A stretch of DNA of 64,000 nucleotides from Incurvaria masculella (Eukaryota; Arthropoda; Insecta; Lepidoptera; Incurvariidae): positions 8,698,501 to 8,762,500 of the forward strand of contig OX335641.1 of the NCBI GenBank assembly GCA_946894095.1, given 5' to 3'. The first letter of the stretch is position 1. Every line of letters begins with the position of its first letter. Under the pieces are notes generated by a model. It was not told the origin of the DNA. It saw only the letters and a program-made list of their open reading frames with translations, and did no database searches. Positions 44,943-57,990 of this stretch are shown piece after piece. The translations under genes and the position numbers were made by a program.

Positions 44943-47393
44943 GTGAGTGCCCAGACACGGACGCAAACAACGCACCACCTTACCACTTAAGATGCAATTC
45001 GACCTACATCGTCAACCTCGTGATGGTTGTCGCGATCATCAAGGTCTCCCTAGCGTCCTCCATGTTCAACACCATCAGATAAGCCCGCGCGAAAGTTGTT
45101 AAATAAGGTATTTATTTGTTGAGAAATTGCGGAGATCCTGCCAAGCAGATCGAAGGGCGTGTGTTATGTATTTTTATAAGTCCAACCGAAATTTTGTGAA
45201 GTTTTTGGCGTTTGTTCCCGGATTGTAAGAAATACATGTGTCAAACTGCACTTAATTTGTACATGGTGGTACGTACTTTTGCTAACTGTAATTTTGATTT
45301 TATATTGCATTCGAATTTTTGGATATGCTGTCCTCAAAAAGCTCTGCGATTATTTTCTGAAATGTCGCCCAAATTGAGTGAAGTTTGCTCAAAACGCCGT
45401 TATTATTGTAGTGTTATTATCTTGCTTTTGCTGATTGCCATATTATGTTATAAAATATGATACATCACGTAGATTTCATTGAATCACACCAGATAAAGAA
45501 ATTCTCTAGAACAAAAATGTCGCTAATCGGATTTAGGAAAAAACATTTTTTAGTGTCAATTTTACTGATCAAGGATGTCGAGAATGAAATAAATTGTTTC
45601 CGAAAATGTTTTTTTTTTTAATTGAACAGTTATATTTATTTTTTTCTTATAAACTTCAATTCGCATAGTTAAATAAGTTTCGGAAATCATTTCAGTTCAT
45701 CATCATATATTGATCTCTCTTCTAGTGTTATTCTAATTTAATGACGCCGTAATATTTAGTTTATTATTATCGAAATAAACTTAATTAATCTTACGAACAA
45801 AAGATCTCAAGCTAATTGTAATTCCAAATAATCTCGATAGTCATAAGTTTTTGATTTTCAATACCTACCTATTAATTAATTTTATATATTCTCAATTTAA
45901 GTATGCCAAATATGAAAACAAAACGAATTTTGTAAAACCCAGTTTGTATAAAACATAAAAGGAGTGAATTTAGAACAGGTCATAAATGTTTTGTTAAATT
46001 AAACGGTTATAAAATTTCATCTCTTAAATATTTTTTATAAAGTTAATATTTTCTTTGAGAGATCGTACTTGTACAATTATTTCTATATTCAGTATTGAGT
46101 AAGCAAGCACAGTTGTAAGTTTTTGTTACAATCGACCCACGCAATGTGTTTTTTTATGTAAAAAAATATAAAAATTGTTTACAGTTTTGTACATTACATT
46201 ATATTTTTACTGTTGTAAATAGCAAACTGCATTTTGACTTGAACTTGTGATTAAAACTGTACAATCCTAAGGCGAATATTATAATTTTAATCATTAAGGA
46301 CTCCTGACGGAGATGTGAAACATGCATTGTGTTAATAGCCGATAAGGGAAAAGGAGATTTTGAATAAAATATTATTTTTAAAACATATCCCAAATCTTTT
46401 ACTTGCATTTTGTTTAAGCCCCTTTATATATACTTGAAATTACTTGACAATTAAAGTTGCACTTATTTTTTTAATTACGGCTGTGGAAAAAACCGATTTC
46501 ATTGAAATTTAAAATTTAGGGCTCTAAAGTATTAAAAAAGGTTTTTAGTTTATATTAAAGCTATGACAAATCATATTGACGATAAAATAAGTTATACTAC
46601 CACTTGATATGAAATTGGTTATTTGTCACTGCCGGACAATAGGAACTCATTGGCAAAAGCCATGCCATGTAGAAAGAGAAGTGTTCGAGGCGTTGAGTAA
46701 AAGCATAAACAAGCCTGAAGCCGATGAACTCGTCAATCATACTAAAAATAAATGTGTTTACATTTACAAATGTCAAGTTAGCCGTGTCGTTATATTGTGT
46801 TGGCTACTGTTTAATTTTACTACGGTAAATGGATATTAAGAATCGACACATGTTCTCTATTAACGCGGGTCTGGTGGACAGCGAGCTTAATCCATTTTCA
46901 ATAACAAAATAAAATTTCAAATGATACCTCATTGAGTTAGTTTTGCGTGGCACTGTTCTGAGTTCTGGTTAAGGAAAAAAATGTTTAATCACTCCGCATC
47001 TTAATTTTGAAGGATTGTGATTTAGTGACGAAACAAATAATAATAAGCAACTTGGGGATTATAAGGACCCGAAAATTGGACTCCTGACGAAGATTTACGA
47101 GACAAAGGACATCTGGGATAATGGTAATGTATCAATAAACCGTTGGAAAATGTATATTTGTTGAGGTAATATTATGACAATAGTTCAACCGCTTATACAT
47201 TAATATTTTTTTAACACGTTTTAATGCTACAGAAAAGTAAATCATCGCAATATTTAGTATCCAAAGATTATACATAAGTTAAAAAAACGTGCTTACCTAA
47301 TTGCATTTTTAACAATTGTAAACAACAACAATATAGTACCATAATATTTGCTCTAGCATTTACATTTGTAAAAAAAACCTGATAACTTCTCAC
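44943..47393. other. Presumed first intron, AT-rich
   Basis: No exon, repeat copy or RNA gene recognised. Open frames at 45212-45460 and 46609-46839 lack domains and clear splice borders. The repeat density is strikingly lower here than before 43 kb. Confidence 0.4.
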
Positions 47394-47463
47394 TTCCGTC
47401 GGCAGCGGCGGCGCAGAGGCGTTGCTGTCTGAAGATGTTGCAAGGATATTCATCCGTTTTGCA
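47394..47463 (-). CDS. Candidate small internal exon (70 nt)
   Basis: On the minus strand TTTAATACAG precedes, and GTGAGA follows, a 70-nt GC-rich block encoding NILATSSDSNASAPPLPTE in one open frame. Both splice signals are acceptable, and the base composition stands out from the AT-rich flanks. Against it: the polypyrimidine tract is weak, the peptide is low-complexity, and no partner exon is visible. A methionine inside it could also be an initiator. Confidence 0.25.
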
Positions 47464-50400
47464 CTGTATTAAATACCTGAAGCATTCTCGGTTCTAATAT
47501 TTAAGTCTTTATCTAAATATTTTTTCAAATATAAAAAAAAAGTTTATAAAAGGTGCATTTGTCACTTGAAACAGAAATAAATCTATGTATCATAGTTTCT
47601 CATAAGAATGCCGTTATTCATATTGAATATTGTAATGGAAATTACCTAAAAGATTTTCAATATTTGCACATTTATTAAATTGGCATGATTTCACCTTTGA
47701 TTAATCTATACACCATACAATTACTCCGAAAACACTAGGAAACTGCTCTAATTAAATGTATGTTACAATTAATATTTAGGTTAAAACCCAATTATATCGG
47801 AAAATCAAAAACTTATGATAAATTCTAAATAAAGAAGACTGCTGTATTTTCCCTTAATGAACATCACGATTTTGACCTATTGGTGCATATAAGATTAGCA
47901 TTCAATGCTAATTTGCTGCATCGGAGTAAGTCGGTCACACTTTGTAGTGAATATGCAAAGATGAAAAGGTACTTAACTACTTACTAGGTTACGATCAAAC
48001 AAAGGTATACTAAATTAAACGCCTTTGCCTAGATCTAGACAGGGTTAAGTAAGTAAATAACTAGTAGATGGGCATGAATGCAAAATGTCGACTGAGTAAA
48101 ACCTTAACTTGATGAAATTTAAAGAAATATATGTTGAATTGAATTTAGAGAAACAATTATTTTTTTCAGAAGCATTATTTTCCCCATCCCTCGATCCCAA
48201 ATTCAAATAAAGTCACATATTAATTAAAAATCTAAAACCTGTACATACTTAGCAGACTCATTATTTTAATAACTTAACCTCTCATAAAATAAAATACTTA
48301 TGATAAATACAATAAGAAAGATAAGATAAATAAAATAAAATAAGATCAATAAAAATCACACTGAGATTTCAGTGAAAACAAGATTGCACACATATGCATA
48401 ATTTATATCTTATGTTTTCTATATAAATTACATTTAATTAACATTATGTAATACTACACATTTTTAATTTATAATACAACCATTTAGAGCATTAGAGCTA
48501 AATAAAATTATTACATGAAGAAAGCCCAATATAGAATAGCAATTACAAAAAGCAAGAAATTCGTATTTTATCCATAAGCCTTTGTTGTTTATGAATTGTA
48601 GATATTATTCACCCAATATAACTTAAATGACAGCAATGGGCTCGCCAGTCATTATCTATTTGTACCAAAAACATTGGGCGAAACGAGTTTGATAACAGGC
48701 AATTGCTTAGTACACTGAGACCATATATCGGTCCCTGGGAGCCAGAAATGATATACCCGTGATCATATTAACGTTATTTTATGGATCTTACAATGATATC
48801 GATCGACTGTAGAGATCCCCCAAACTGCATTGTCGTGGCTAAAGTCGTGAGCCGTCGCTCTAGTCACCCGCTGCACGGTGGCAACTGTATCCATAGTCTA
48901 CCTATAGGCCAGCTACCATAGCTTGGCTGTTGAAGTAGTACGCTTACAAATAAATGAAAATATTAACATTAGAATATAAATTAATATTAGAAAAAAATTG
49001 TTTGATAAATATATACCTAAATATTTAAATAAATAACCTGCAATTAACTCATATTTTCCGCGTGTATTTTTTTATGATTATTGGTATTTCAAAAGCTGCA
49101 TGAATGATGATAATCAACCTTTAACTAAGATGTTTAAGAAACCGAGCGTATGTTAGTAAAAATGTTCACATATCGCTATATCAAATATATTAATTTGATT
49201 GAGTCCTCTAAGGTACCTCGGTTTCTGTTAATTTCTATATTTTTCAGTTTCGAAGAAACGGCGTCAGACGCCATTTGGAATCGTGTAGTTCAGTGTGCTC
49301 ACGTATACTGTGAATACTACGTACGTCTCAATACTCGCCAGTAGCTATTACATGCTGTGCCGTGGCAGAGAAAAGCGAAACGAGTTTGCTCTACAACTCT
49401 ACATTTCGTGACCCGCACGGTTGATTGAATCAATAGCTCAAATATTTTATGAAAGCTTTTTTTTTAATAAATCTGTTATCAAATAAACTGTTTCTTATAG
49501 AATACATAATATCGTTTTTAGAGCACTAATATAACTAAGAAGGTTTTTAGAACATTTACAATATCGAGCTATACTCCATATTTTTTTATTTTATTTTCTT
49601 AAAAAAACTACGCCCTGATTTGAAATGCATGTGAAAAAATTCACTATTAAGTCTCTTTGTAAGTTAAAAGGCCGTGACCCCTTTGTTAAAATTATATTTT
49701 CAAAGTTCCAGTTTTTTTTTCTAGATTTAATGTCAATGCACAGATTTTCTTGTGAGTAACTGGAAGCTCACTCAGATCCATGGGAATCATCAGAAAAAGT
49801 TAAATTGACGGCTCAACGATTTTGTCTACAAGGGGGTCTGCATAGTTCGCCACGGTACGGTCAGCAATTGTGTTTACATGAGTCATATCACCTTAAATGA
49901 ATTGGCATGACACGCTAACAATATCTGTTTTATCTTTAAAGAGTGAAGTGCAATTCAAATAAGTTAACAAGACAGTTTTGCAATGAACATATTTAAAATT
50001 ATGTTAAAACATGTTCACTTAAATCTTCAGTGAATATCTAAATAGAAATTAAATCATTAAGTAAACATTATGAAAACTATTGTGAGTGTATCTAGTTATA
50101 CGTAAATATCTAAACTGTACTGAAACCTATATTATCAGAGGGGCTACGGAAGCCATATTAGTTTCACACATAAATCTGAATTTGGCAGAAATGTGCTCAT
50201 GTGCGTGTCTCATTCATACTATCTATTGTAAAGGATTTAGCTCACCAATTGATTTTTTCCGAGATCCATAAATGTAGTTTTGGAAAACGATTAATGCTAA
50301 CACATAACGGCTCGTAAATCGATTATTTGTTTCTGCTGACGCTTAACTAAAATGACGCAACAGTTTTTCGTAAAACGGAAAAAATACGAAAGAAAAAGGT

Positions 50401-50985
50401 TATCGGTGCCTTACTGAATCGTGTAGTGCTGGCTGACACGCACCAAGATAAATAGATAATCGAAATACAGTTTTTGTTAGTTTGAACACTATCCGATCCG
50501 GGTGGAATCTTTTTTTTCCATCTAAGAGAAACTAATTAGTAGAAGCGTTGTCCATTGTGTTAGTCACAAATGTTATTAACATAAAAAATGAAAAAAAAAA
50601 ATATGTGACTCCCACTTATTATTTTTTGATGACCAACTTATGTAAATAAATCAATAAAATTGACCTTAAACATCTAGTATTCAGACTGCATGAGTTACAT
50701 CATAAACTGATCTTTGGATTTGAATGGACCATATTTATTTTTAATAATTCTGATTTGTTTGGTATTAAGAATATTTCTTGTAGGATTGCTTTGGGAATAC
50801 AGAATGCTCTACTAAAAGCATACATTACTGCAGGGAGTGAATATAGAGGCAACAATAATAAACTCAATATTTTTAATAGTTCTGGTTTGGGTACGGAATC
50901 CTAAAAATGATGAACAATAAGTCAGGTGTTTTTTTTTTCGTTGAACATAAATTTCAGTTTTATCTTCCAAATGTGTACACGATCA
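47464..50985. other. AT-rich non-coding sequence, few repeats
   Basis: No gene supported, apart from the weak candidate exon at 49248-49320 given among the findings. A GC-richer block at 48830-48930 is unexplained. Low-complexity AATAAAAT/AAGATAA repeats occur at 48295-48350. Confidence 0.4.
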
Positions 50986-51082
50986 ACGTTCATAAAAAAA
51001 AAGATTCCGACGAATTGAGTAACTCCGCCTTTGAACCGACTTCAAAAGAAACTTGCGCTTTTTTTTTAAGTCGGTTAAGAAC
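50986..51082 (+). mobile_element. AACCGACTTC fold-back relic
   Basis: GACGAATTGAGTAACTCCGCC, then GAACCGACTTCAAAAGAAAC and TTTTTTTTAAGTCGGTTAAG. The end motifs of the family are recognisable, but almost all of the body is lost. Confidence 0.55.
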
Positions 51083-52510
51083 CGTCTGCTTCAGAATTGA
51101 ACTGGAATCTTTGACAATTTATTAAAATTATAATATTGATAAAAGTTACCATATAATATCCCATGATCAGATGAGACAACTAGTGTTTTACTTACACTCT
51201 AAATAGTATTAAATAATTCGTGTTTCATTAGTTTAAGGTACGGAGATCTACCGATCAATTAGTAAAAATTTTATATATTGAAGCCGTGATGATAATTGAG
51301 TTGAATTAAACTGAATGAAGTATTTTTTACAGGGCTTTGATTGGTTCCATTTTTCCATTTAAAATATACATAAAATGTTAAAACGAAATAACACCTATTT
51401 AATGCTTTATTAATAAAATGTCACCTCACTCTCTTCTGATTTCCAAAACATTTAACAAATATAACGTTCGTAGTAGTAAACTTGATAAATCGTTTCGGTT
51501 TTCCGAGAATATATTTTAATAAATAATAGGCAACAAGTGCATTATGGACCAGCTCAACTTCATTTAAATACTTGATGCCCTCGCTCTCCGAAAGTATAGA
51601 TCTGTAAAGAGTCTAAGATTTTAAATAATAAAAAAATAAAGAATAACATTATTTTTATTAATTATAAATGAATTCATTATCATTGTATCTTACTATATGG
51701 GTGTGTTGCAATACATGAAATTAATTACATACTATCAACATTACATGTGGTCAAATCCGGAGCAGTACAAAAAATAAAATAAATAAAAAAAATTCACGAA
51801 ATAATTAAAACAATCTTATTACGGTCCCTATAAGAGTTAGGTTCAAATTACAAATTTGTTACAGGTAGTAAACCCATAAAATCGATAACTCGCTTGCATC
51901 TCTTTCTGTTCTTTTATGACTCCAAAATCTTTAATCCTTTGAGAAAACGGTATTTTCTTCATATGAATCATTATTCATGCATATATTTGGCAACATAAAA
52001 CGAAATCTTGTAACAAATAAATTACATCAAAAAAGTTAATTTATTTACTTAAATAATAATAGCCATAACCACCAAATTCTAATTGTTTATTTTCTTACAT
52101 CCTGTCGTATTGCCCAGTCTAACAAGTTCCAAGGTCTATAGAAAGCAGTGAATTATTCAGGTTTACACTTGCTCACAAGCTGGTGTAGCAGCAATGATTT
52201 ATTATACAAGCTATGCTAATTTTAGCCTATCTATTTATACACAAAACACTTGGTCTATTGCGTACGGTGACCACTACAATAATTTGTCTTTTGTGAAATG
52301 ACAAACACTTTTGGAGAATACGTTTTGTGGTCACACGTAATAATGAAACCATCGTATCGTGTTAACATAATTAAATTGCGATGAAATTTAAATATATTAA
52401 TATATATTTTTTAATATTTTTGTCAAGCTTTTTCGAATCGTCTAGTATCACTGTCATAAGAATATCATGGAAACTCTGAAGTGTCCAACTCAGTCAATTA
52501 AAATGAAATC
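51083..52510. other. AT-rich non-coding sequence
   Basis: Nothing recognised. Confidence 0.4.
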
Positions 52511-52740
52511 AAAGGGTGCCAACGGAACCCTACTACTAAACCTCCGCTGTCCATCCGACCGTCCGTATGTCACAGGGTCCGTCTCATGAACCGTAATAGT
52601 TAGGCAGCTGAAATTTCCACAGAGTGTGTAATTATTTTGCCGTTATAGCAACTAACTGGTAAAATAAAAAAAAAGTTAAATCTTGTACGATAGTGCGGAA
52701 CTCCGTTCCGGAGTCCGACTCGCACTTGGCCGGTTTTTTT
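52511..52740 (-). mobile_element. CCGT-microsatellite repeat family, copy 7 (truncated)
   Basis: AAAGGGTGCCAACGGAACCC, CCTCCGCTGTCCATCC, TTTCCACAGAGTGTGT and the end CGGAGTCCGACTCGCACTTGG with CCGGTTTTTTT. The first terminal AGGGTTCCG is missing. Confidence 0.82.
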
Positions 52741-53403
52741 ATTATTAATACGCAAATAATAAAGGAATAATAGAAATAATAAATAAAGGAAACTCTGCAT
52801 TGAAAATAGTTCTTTCGAAAGTAACCAATACTGAGATGCTCATAAGTTATACTCGAATGCAAAAGATATAAGGCAGACAACAGGTGCTGGGTCCCTTGAA
52901 GTTTTTGTCTACAGGTTAAGTTCAAGTTGAAACGTGTTCGGTAGCTTTTTGTTCGGATGCAGGTAAAGGTGGTGTTGTCCTTGAAAGTTTGACTTCGCTT
53001 TGTCGTAGTTTCGATACGTGTGGACAACAGATAAGGAGAGTACCAAGGTTACATAAATTCGAGTTTGTAATAATAATTAATTAAATAATAATTAATAATA
53101 AGTAATTTACAATGCATAAAATATTTAAAAAAATTAAAAGAAAATTTATGTAGTCCATTTCAAAAACGTATCTAATAAATTGGATTTGGAATGTTTAATT
53201 AATTCAGCAATTGTCATTAAAACATTCTGAAATAAGGTACGAGCAAATGACAAATGTTTGTTTTATGAACATTATTAAAATATTCCGAGCTTTTTCAAAA
53301 GTAAACCGAGCCTGTCTTCAATATTTAAATGTTCTCAATTCAAACATGTCCATACAATAAAAAAATAATGTCAAAATATTTGAAAGAAGACATTAGATAT
53401 AAT
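52741..53403. other. AT-rich non-coding sequence
   Basis: Open frames at 52600-53027 (minus) are partly on the repeat copy and show no domain. Nothing else recognised. Confidence 0.4.
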
Positions 53404-54692
53404 AATAGGTCGGGGAAAAAGTCTTTTCGCATTATAGCATGTATGAACTTGTAATAAAATCTCTTTGGCTATACTATTTGTATCTGGCTGGTTTTGGTAT
53501 CATTGAAAGTTTAAATTTTAAAGAACATAATTCCAAATTCAAATTAAGAAAATGTGTGATTCTCATTTGTTTTTCGTACTGTCAAAATGAGTGAATCTAA
53601 TGAAGAAATTCGATACATTTTAAAATTTTACTACAAAAAAGGTAAAAATGCAACGCAAGCCGCGAAAAAAATTTGCGATGTTTATGGACCTAGTGCAGTG
53701 TCTGTGAGGGTAGCACAAATTTGGTTTAAGCGTTTTCAATCCGGAAATTTTGATGTCAAAGATGCACGTCGCTCTGGTCGCCCTATTACGGATTAAATGG
53801 ATGCCATTTTTGAAAAAGTGGAGCAAGATCGGCATATCAGTAGTTACGACGTAGCTGAAGAACTAGGAATTGACCACAAAACAGTTTTGGCGCATTTGAA
53901 AAAAACTGGGTACACAAAAAAGCTCGATATTTGGGTACCTCACGAGCTCACTGAAAGAAACCTAATGAACCGTGTACTCATTTGTGATTCTTTATTACGA
54001 CGTAATTAAACCGAACCATTTTTGAAGAAGCTGATAACTGGTGATGAAAAGTGGATCACGTACGACAAGAACGTGCGAAAAAGGTCGTGGTCAAAGGCCG
54101 GTCAAGCTTCACAGACTGTGGCGAAACCCGGGTTAACTCGCAACAAGGTGATGCTGTGTGTGTGGTGGGATTGGAAGGGCATTATTCATTATGAGCTGTT
54201 ACCACCAGGCAGGACCATCGATTCTGAACTCTACTGCGAACAACTGATGAGATTAAAGCAAGAAGTTGAGAGAAAGCGGCCGGAATTAATCAACAGAAGG
54301 GGTGTGGTTTTTCATCATGATAACGCTAGACCTCACACATCTTTAGCCACTCAGCAAAAACTAAGAGAGTTTGGCTGGGAGGTGTTAATGCATCCGCCGT
54401 ATAGTCCTGACCTTGCACCTTCAGATTTCCACCTGTTTAGGTCTCTTCAGAATTCTTTAGGCAGTGTCAGGTTAACATCACGAGAGGACTGCCAAAACCA
54501 CTTGTCGCGGTATATTGATCAGAAGTCCCAATATTTCTATAGCAATGGGATCATGTCCCTACCTACGAGATGGCAAAAAGTTATCGAACAAAATGGTACC
54601 TACATACTTTATTTAAATGTAAATAAACCATATTAAAAAATGTTTTGAATTTTCTTAAAAAATGCGAAGAAACTTTTTAATATTTTACCATC
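53404..54692 (+). mobile_element. Mariner transposon, near-complete, inactive
   Basis: The left inverted repeat TAGGTCGGGGAAAAAGTCTT is intact, next to TA. The right end (about 54659-54692) keeps AATGCGAA and ACTTTTT but has lost the CCCCGACC part. The length of about 1.29 kb is normal for mariner. The transposase frame runs through with two nonsense codons. I judge it cecropia-like from the terminal sequence and transposase, which is recollection rather than a search. Confidence 0.92.
53587..54636 (+). pseudogene. Mariner transposase with two in-frame stops
   Basis: One continuous frame of 350 codons from ATG 53587 to TAA 54634-54636, broken at codon 70 (TAA 53794-53796) and codon 141 (TAA 54007-54009) but with no frameshift. 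The N-terminal part carries the paired helix-turn-helix DNA-binding region, with the GRPI linker motif just before the first stop. The catalytic triad is present: TGDEKW supplies the first Asp, HHDNARPH the second and SPDLAPSDFHLF the third. There are exactly 34 residues between the second and third, the mariner D34D spacing. The WVPHEL motif is also intact. Each stop looks like a single-base change of an Asx/Glx/Lys-type codon. Such a copy cannot make active transposase, but its ends might once have been mobilised in trans. Confidence 0.95.
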
Positions 54693-55184
54693 AAATTCAA
54701 ATACCTTTTAAGCAGGATTTACGATAAAAAGTAAAACTTTAAAGCTTAGATTAAAAACGAGGAAGTTATAATGAAAGTTATTGTACGTCCTTTAGTTTAG
54801 CGGTGGATTACAGTGGAATTTGTTTTTAAATTTATCTCTTGCTACTAAAATCATGAAATTACTAGCTTAACTGGCTCGATTAACATAAAATTATCAAACA
54901 GTTACAAGGTTTGTGGTTACACGAAATTCTAGTTCTAAGGGATGAAGGGCCCAAGATTCTAGGGGCAATCTATTCTAAGGTCAATCTATTATTCATATAT
55001 ACCATTTCCATACTTGCGTCATAAATCAAAACTAAACGTTTGCATTTTACAGAAAATTTAATAGTTATAACGCACGTCGATCGAAGCATAATTGTCAGGT
55101 AATATTATATGAAAACAAAATATTTTAGGTATTTCGGTCAGCTTTAAATTACTCTAATTAGCAAATATTTTTTCATCCAGTTCA
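54693..55184. other. AT-rich non-coding sequence
   Basis: Nothing recognised. Confidence 0.4.
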
Positions 55185-55300
55185 CTTTAGGGATGCAATA
55201 TAAGGAAGGTTCTGGCACGGTTAGTTCCCATGGTGTGTGTTGGGCTAATATCATGACAATATGTGTGGTATTAGCCATCCACGCCCAGTCAAATAAAACT
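55185..55300 (+). mobile_element. SINE tail fragment
   Basis: GATGCAATATAAGGAAGGTTC, TGGCACGGTTAGTTCCCATG, TGTGTTGGGCTAATATCATG, GGTATTAGCCATCCACGCCC and CAGTCAAATAAAA. It is a 5'-truncated copy ending at the usual A-rich tail. Confidence 0.82.
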
Positions 55301-56680
55301 ATTTCTTTAATATGTTTCTCTCTGCATTCGTAAATTGTTTTTAATTAGTGTTGACATTTGCTTACTCACTTTTAAACACCCCGCTACACATATAGCCCAA
55401 ACTTTTTGTTTGATGACAAATTCTAATTATCTTTAAAATCATATTTTAACTGTCTTTCTTATAAGAAATACAAGTCATAATTAATTTGTGAAATTGTGTA
55501 ACGTAAAAATATTTTAATTTGAATGATGTCTGCATTAGTACTTGTTACAACTCTGGAGCAAATTAGAGGTAATTAAAAGCAACCATGAATATCAAGCAGT
55601 AGCCTAAACATGTAGCATTTCAGTTGCATGCGACTTTACTCTTGCAGTTCGCGTTAGGTTCGGCTTTAGATAATATACTTAAGGCTTTTATTTTAACTTT
55701 CTAACTTTAAATTTAACTTTCATTTTCTACTACTCTGTTATCTAAAGAAAGCTGCGTTTTAAATCAGTAACGAAGTATGGAAATAGTCTTATTATCGTGC
55801 ATTATTTAAAGATAGGTATGATCTATGAAAATAGGATTATGTTTACTCTTGTTCATACCGTAATACATACTCGTTAAATACACACTTAAATATGGATAAA
55901 TAATAAAACTAATATCACCTGTGCTTAAGCTTAGGTTAGGTTGTACTAGATCGTAAAATATACAATAAGTGCTACGGAATATTAATAGCAATTATGTAGC
56001 TTAATTTTTGTTATAACCTCTTACATACTCGTTGAGTTACAGTTTAGCTGCAATACAAAATTCTGCAAAAATACTTTTGGGCCCATTACAATACTTCATT
56101 CATATGATTTTCTGACCAAACTAATACTATGGTATTATAGGGAATGATCCGTTCTGGATACATTATAATGTAGTAGTGTAGAATACGAGCTAAAACTATC
56201 TAACCGACACGGATAGATAGAGAGACAATGTAGTTGTTCCTGGTTTACATACGGAACTATAAGAAGTTATTTCCACCTCGAAACCCCGGAACCAGTTTCT
56301 CTAAAATATAATTAATAACTTAGTTGACAGGTTCGCTACCGTTCTCATCCAATTCTTATCTCGGTACCCCATCCGCTATCAATGAATTGCTCTTTACGAT
56401 AATCTCGTCTCATTTATCTTGTAATAAAATCTTCATCGAAGGCTGGCGTTGGAGATCGTCCAGTAAAAATAAAGCGAGAGCAAAAACTTGTTTCATTTTC
56501 TAATGTAGGAAGTCTTAAAGAACTGGTTCCATGTAGTGACTGGTGGACAATATACGTGGTGGATCCTAATCCAAAACTCATTTTGAGCAGAAATTTAAGT
56601 TCCGTGTTATGTTATTAAGATGGCTCATATTTTTAAAATATTTATACGTACGTATCTATGAATAAGTTTTGAAAAAAATA
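55301..56680. other. AT-rich non-coding sequence
   Basis: Nothing recognised. Confidence 0.4.
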
Positions 56681-57011
56681 AAACCGGCCAAGTGCGAGTC
56701 GGACTCGCACACGAAGGGTTCCGTACCATCGTAAAAAATAAAACAAAAAAATCACGTTTTTTGTATGGGAGCCCCGTTTAATTTTAATTATTTTTTAATC
56801 TTACCTATTTGTTGTTATAGCGGCAAAATAAATACACACTCTGTGAAAATTTCAGCTATCTACCTGTTACGGTTACTGAGATACAGCCCTGTGACAGACG
56901 GACAGACGGACGGACGGACGGACGGACGGACGGACGGACGGACGGACGGACGGACAGCGGAGGCTTAGTAATAGGGTTCCGTTTTCACCCTTTGGGTACG
57001 GAACCCTAAAA
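56681..57011 (+). mobile_element. CCGT-microsatellite repeat family, copy 8
   Basis: It is complete: AAACCGGCCAAGTGCGAGTC at the left, and a GGAC array (56897-56955), CGGAGGCTTAGTAATAGGG and TACGGAACCCTAAAAA at the right. It is very close to copies 1 and 6. Confidence 0.9.
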
Positions 57012-57228
57012 ACGTAAAGTCTTGAACCTAGATGAGTGTCGCGGAGTGTTAGAAAAACTTTAAATGAGCATATTATAGTGGTGATTTTCTTCAATTGAGT
57101 GGTGCAGATAAATAATACTACTAGGCTGTTCCAACTCATCCGTTTTTTGTTCACAGAACGGAAAGAATATCGCATTTTGAGCCACGAATTAATAATAAAT
57201 GTTAAATATAGCAATAGTAGTTGCAGCG
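57012..57228. other. Non-coding spacer
   Basis: No gene. The last nine bases, GTTGCAGCG (57220-57228), recur at 57982-57990 and may be a target duplication. Confidence 0.4.
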
Positions 57229-57981
57229 GGGGAACGGCATAACGTATAATATGCAGATCGTATAATGTCATATTTTAACAAAATTTTAAACCATGCACAA
57301 CGTATAATCGGCAGATCGTATAATCTTATACGTAGTGCATGAAGAAGTCCAAAAAATTAAATTACTTATTTCTCCATGCATAACGTATAATAGTCACAAC
57401 GTATAATGTTATGATCTTTATTTAACAAAAAAAGAAAACCATACATATCATATAATCCTAAAATATTTCATACGATAAGCGCCCTTATCGATATAAGATT
57501 AAAGATTATACTCGCACGCGACTTTTCGACCGTCTCAATTAGCGTTGTAGCAAATTGTTACTCTTCAACAGATATCGATTCGTAGCAATTTCAGCCTTAA
57601 ATGTATCGTCGTTAGGGCGCTTTATGCAGTGCTTCTTGGCATATTATACGTTCTGCATGGTTTTCTTTTTTTGTGAATTCATGTTAGGAATATTATACGT
57701 TGTGACTATTATACGTTCTGCATGATGCAAAGAGTTTATTTTATTTTTAAACTCATGCACAACGTATAACATTATACGTTGTGAATATTATGCGTAGTGA
57801 ATACGACTCGTGACTATTACACGTTATGCATGATGCAAAGAGTTGATTTTATTCTTAAACTTTATTCATGCACAACGTATAACATTATACGTTGTGAATA
57901 TTATACGATATGCATGGTTTTAATTTTTTGGAAAAAAATACTATTATACGTTGTGAATATTATACGTAGTGAATACGACTC
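57229..57981. mobile_element. Unusual 753-bp element made of ATTATACG/CGTATAAT arrays
   Basis: About 18 exact or near copies of CGTATAAT, or its complement ATTATACG, lie in two clusters (57240-57480 and 57640-57975). They are mostly extended to CACAACGTATAAT or ATTATACGTTGTG and often paired head to head. A central 57485-57630 region is free of the motif. The left cluster is mainly in one orientation and the right mainly in the other, so the whole is roughly palindromic. A 9-bp direct repeat, GTTGCAGCG, flanks it. No protein is encoded. A MITE with multiple subterminal transposase-binding motifs is the best interpretation; 9 bp would suit a Mutator-like superfamily. Confidence 0.65.
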
Positions 57982-57990
57982 GTTGCAGCG

